NCBI GenBank assembly: GCA_016194725.1
Contig: JACQAW010000345.1
Location: 1 to 7,280, forward strand
Source of the DNA: Deltaproteobacteria bacterium
GTDB taxonomy: Bacteria > Bdellovibrionota > UBA1018 > UBA923
Length of the DNA stretch: 7,280 bases
Direction: 5' to 3'
Shown piece by piece: positions 5,831-7,280 of this stretch; position 1 is the first letter of the stretch, and each line of letters opens with the position of its first letter. The notes beneath the pieces were generated by a model. The model had not been told where the DNA came from. It was given only the letters and a program-made list of their open reading frames with translations, and made no database searches. The translations under genes were made by a program, and so were the position numbers.

Positions 5831-6814
5831 ATGGAACAGTTCTTCACGCTAACCCCCGAACGCATACTGGGCGCCGTCGAGCGCGCGCTGGGCTCGGATA
5901 AGACGGGCGTACGGGCTACCGGCCGCTGCCTGGCGCTGAACAGCATGGAGAATCGCGTTTATGAGCTGGAAATGGACGACGAAAGCAGAGTCGTTACCAA
6001 GTTCTATCGCCCCGGCCGCTGGACGCGCGAGATGATTCTGGAGGAGCACGGTTTTTTAGCCGAGCTCATCGAAGCCGAAATTCCCGCAGTCGCGCCCTTG
6101 CCTCTGACGAACAGCTCGACGTTGGCGGAATCCGAAGACGGAATTTTTTTCGCGGTCTTCCCCAAAGTGCGCGGACGCATCGTGCAGGAGCTTGACGATG
6201 CCCGCTTGCAGCAAGTGGGCCGCCTGCTGGCTCGCCTGCATAATATCGGGGCTTCGCGTGCGGCCAGGCACCGTCTGGCCCTGACGCCTGCGACTTATGG
6301 CCGCAAGTCGCTCGAGTTTCTCGACGCCTCGGGCATGATTGATCACCAGCTCCGCGCGCGCTACCGCAACGTGGTCGAGGCTATTTTAACCGCAATAGAA
6401 CCCCAGTTCGCGAACGTGCCCTCCTTTCGCGTACACGGCGACTGCCACCTGGGCAACGTGTTGTGGCAGGAGAACGCCGCATTTTTTCTGGACTTCGACG
6501 ACATGGTCATGGCTCCAGCCGTGCAGGACGTGTGGCTCATCGTGCGCGGGCGCGACGAAGAGGCTCAGCGCCAGCGCGAGGTTTTGATTCGCTCGTATGA
6601 ATCGATGCGCGAGTTTGACCGATCCGCGCTACGTCTCATCGAACCGCTGCGCGCCTTGCGCATCATGCATTACTCCGCATGGATCGCGCGCCGCTGGGAA
6701 GACCCCACGTTCAAAAACGCGTTTCCTGACTTTGGCAGCTACAAGTATTGGTTTGAAGAGCTGGCCGAGCTTGACGAGCAGCTTCGCCTGGTCAGTGCGC
6801 CGACTTGGACTTAG
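5831..6814 (+). CDS. srkA: Stress response serine/threonine kinase SrkA (YihE/RdoA family)
   Basis: A 327-residue cytoplasmic kinase of the APH/choline-kinase-like fold; E. coli SrkA is of nearly the same size. Family marks run the full length: LNSMENRVYELEMDD (36-50), VVTKFYRPGRWTREMILEEH (54-73) with the ATP-binding Lys57, VHGDCHLGNVLW (201-212) with catalytic Asp204 and metal-binding Asn209, FLDFDDMVMAPAVQDVW (219-235) with the metal-binding Asp, and IEPLRALRIMHYSAWIARRW (270-289). SrkA phosphorylates Ser/Thr and protects E. coli from stress-induced cell death linked to envelope and oxidative stress. An in-frame TAG at 5825-5827 makes ATG 5831 the earliest start. No Shine-Dalgarno is visible, so translation may be coupled to the DUF1460 gene ending 29 bp upstream. 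In E. coli srkA precedes dsbA, which is not the case here. Its 3' end overlaps the convergent transporter gene by 23 bp. Confidence 0.93.
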   Translation: MEQFFTLTPERILGAVERALGSDKTGVRATGRCLALNSMENRVYELEMDDESRVVTKFYRPGRWTREMILEEHGFLAELIEAEIPAVAPLPLTNSSTLAESEDGIFFAVFPKVRGRIVQELDDARLQQVGRLLARLHNIGASRAARHRLALTPATYGRKSLEFLDASGMIDHQLRARYRNVVEAILTAIEPQFANVPSFRVHGDCHLGNVLWQENAAFFLDFDDMVMAPAVQDVWLIVRGRDEEAQRQREVLIRSYESMREFDRSALRLIEPLRALRIMHYSAWIARRWEDPTFKNAFPDFGSYKYWFEELAELDEQLRLVSAPTWT

Positions 6815-7280
6815 CCACGGGTCGGGCGTTCCAAAGAATCAGCATCAAGACGGCGCCAATCATCGAAAAACCGATCATCGAGGGACCCCACACCACCCAG
6901 CCAAACTTGTCGATAAGCTTGCCCAGCCCAAAGCCCACGAACGAGCCGCCGATGTACTGCATGCCATCGAACGCGCCACAGGCGGTGGCGGCGGCTTTTT
7001 TGCCGCCAAAATCCATCGAAGCCGTGCCCGAAAGCATGGAATGGACGATGCTGATCGCAAACGAGTTCACGACGAAAGCCGCGATGACCCAGTTCAAGCC
7101 TGGTGCCTGCCAGACAATGGTCAGGCAGATGATCTGAAGAAAATAGCCGATAAAAGCCACCGGCGGGCGGCGACTCTTGAAAACCCAATCTGAAATCGTG
7201 CCCGCGAAAAACGCGCCCGCGATTCCAGCAAGGACGATGGCTGCCGTTCCGCTTTTGAAAATCGAAGAGGTCAGGGCCAG
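6792..7280 (-). CDS. C-terminal part of an OPA-type MFS transporter (5' end outside window)
   Basis: The minus-strand frame is open from the right edge to TGA (6794-6792), giving the last 162 residues. It begins within a helix, then shows the MFS loop motif GTISDWVFKSRRPP (27-40 of the visible part), followed by four further hydrophobic helices. The segment SGTASMDFGGKKAAATACGAFDGMQYIGG (84-112) is typical of the organophosphate:phosphate antiporter (OPA) family, which includes GlpT and UhpT/UhpC. Such proteins swap phosphate for sugar- or glycerol-phosphates across the inner membrane, but the substrate cannot be told from this half. A GTG at 7160 is internal to the gene, since the MFS motif lies upstream of it. 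The end is hydrophilic (ARPVAKSKSAH). The gene converges on srkA with a 23-bp overlap of coding ends. Confidence 0.88.
   Translation of the reverse strand: MALTSSIFKSGTAAIVLAGIAGAFFAGTISDWVFKSRRPPVAFIGYFLQIICLTIVWQAPGLNWVIAAFVVNSFAISIVHSMLSGTASMDFGGKKAAATACGAFDGMQYIGGSFVGFGLGKLIDKFGWVVWGPSMIGFSMIGAVLMLILWNARPVAKSKSAH

Noticed and set aside
7158..7160. GTG at 7160 as the start of the right-hand transporter gene.
   Set aside because: The frame is open to the window edge, and the upstream residues contain the MFS motif SDWVFKSRRPP, so the gene begins outside the window.

Overview
The window is a GC-rich piece of a Gram-negative bacterial chromosome with ordinary housekeeping-type gene content. 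Cues for Gram-negative are a secreted protein with a Sec signal peptide, an envelope-anchored DUF1460 amidase-like protein, and an SrkA kinase of near-E. coli length. The combination (bacterial OPT transporter, pseudo-receiver/TPR protein, OPA-type MFS transporter) would fit Bdellovibrionota/deltaproteobacteria-like lineages or Acidobacteriota. I cannot fix the taxon from sequence alone. No tRNA, rRNA, CRISPR array, transposase or phage gene is visible.

Layout. Left part, all on the minus strand: the first codons of a gene leaving the window (1-14); a strong hairpin terminator (57-90); a secreted helical-repeat protein (109-921); a 357-bp non-coding stretch (922-1278) holding a palindromic repeat element, a candidate promoter and a palindrome; and a degenerate receiver-TPR protein (1279-2256). 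A 124-bp divergent spacer with a 13-bp palindrome separates this from the plus-strand part. That part has an OPT-family oligopeptide transporter broken by a single-base frameshift near 3920 (2381-4517), a DUF1460 amidase-like membrane protein with a histone-H1-like basic tail (4650-5801), and 29 bp later srkA (5831-6814). A minus-strand OPA/MFS transporter enters from the right edge and overlaps the 3' end of srkA by 23 bp (6792-7280).

How the genes may work together. The OPT protein (peptide uptake), the DUF1460 protein (probable muropeptide or cell-wall amide hydrolase) and SrkA (kinase acting in envelope and oxidative stress survival) are co-oriented and form a loose envelope/peptide theme. 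Only the last two are close enough to suggest one transcript. The receiver-TPR protein lacks the residues needed for phosphorylation and is probably a scaffold.

The most unusual signal is a small family of palindromic repeats with shared ends (TGAGCGG.CAACGG on the left, CTGCCGCTCAA on the right) and different cores. One copy sits in the untranslated leader of the secreted protein, directly before its ribosome binding site. Two tandem copies sit inside the DUF1460 gene, in frame and translated, in the manner of Rickettsia palindromic elements. Other points worth a look are the phospho-acceptor Asp-to-Glu change in the receiver domain, the transporter frameshift, and a hairpin that would mask the ribosome binding site of the DUF1460 gene.
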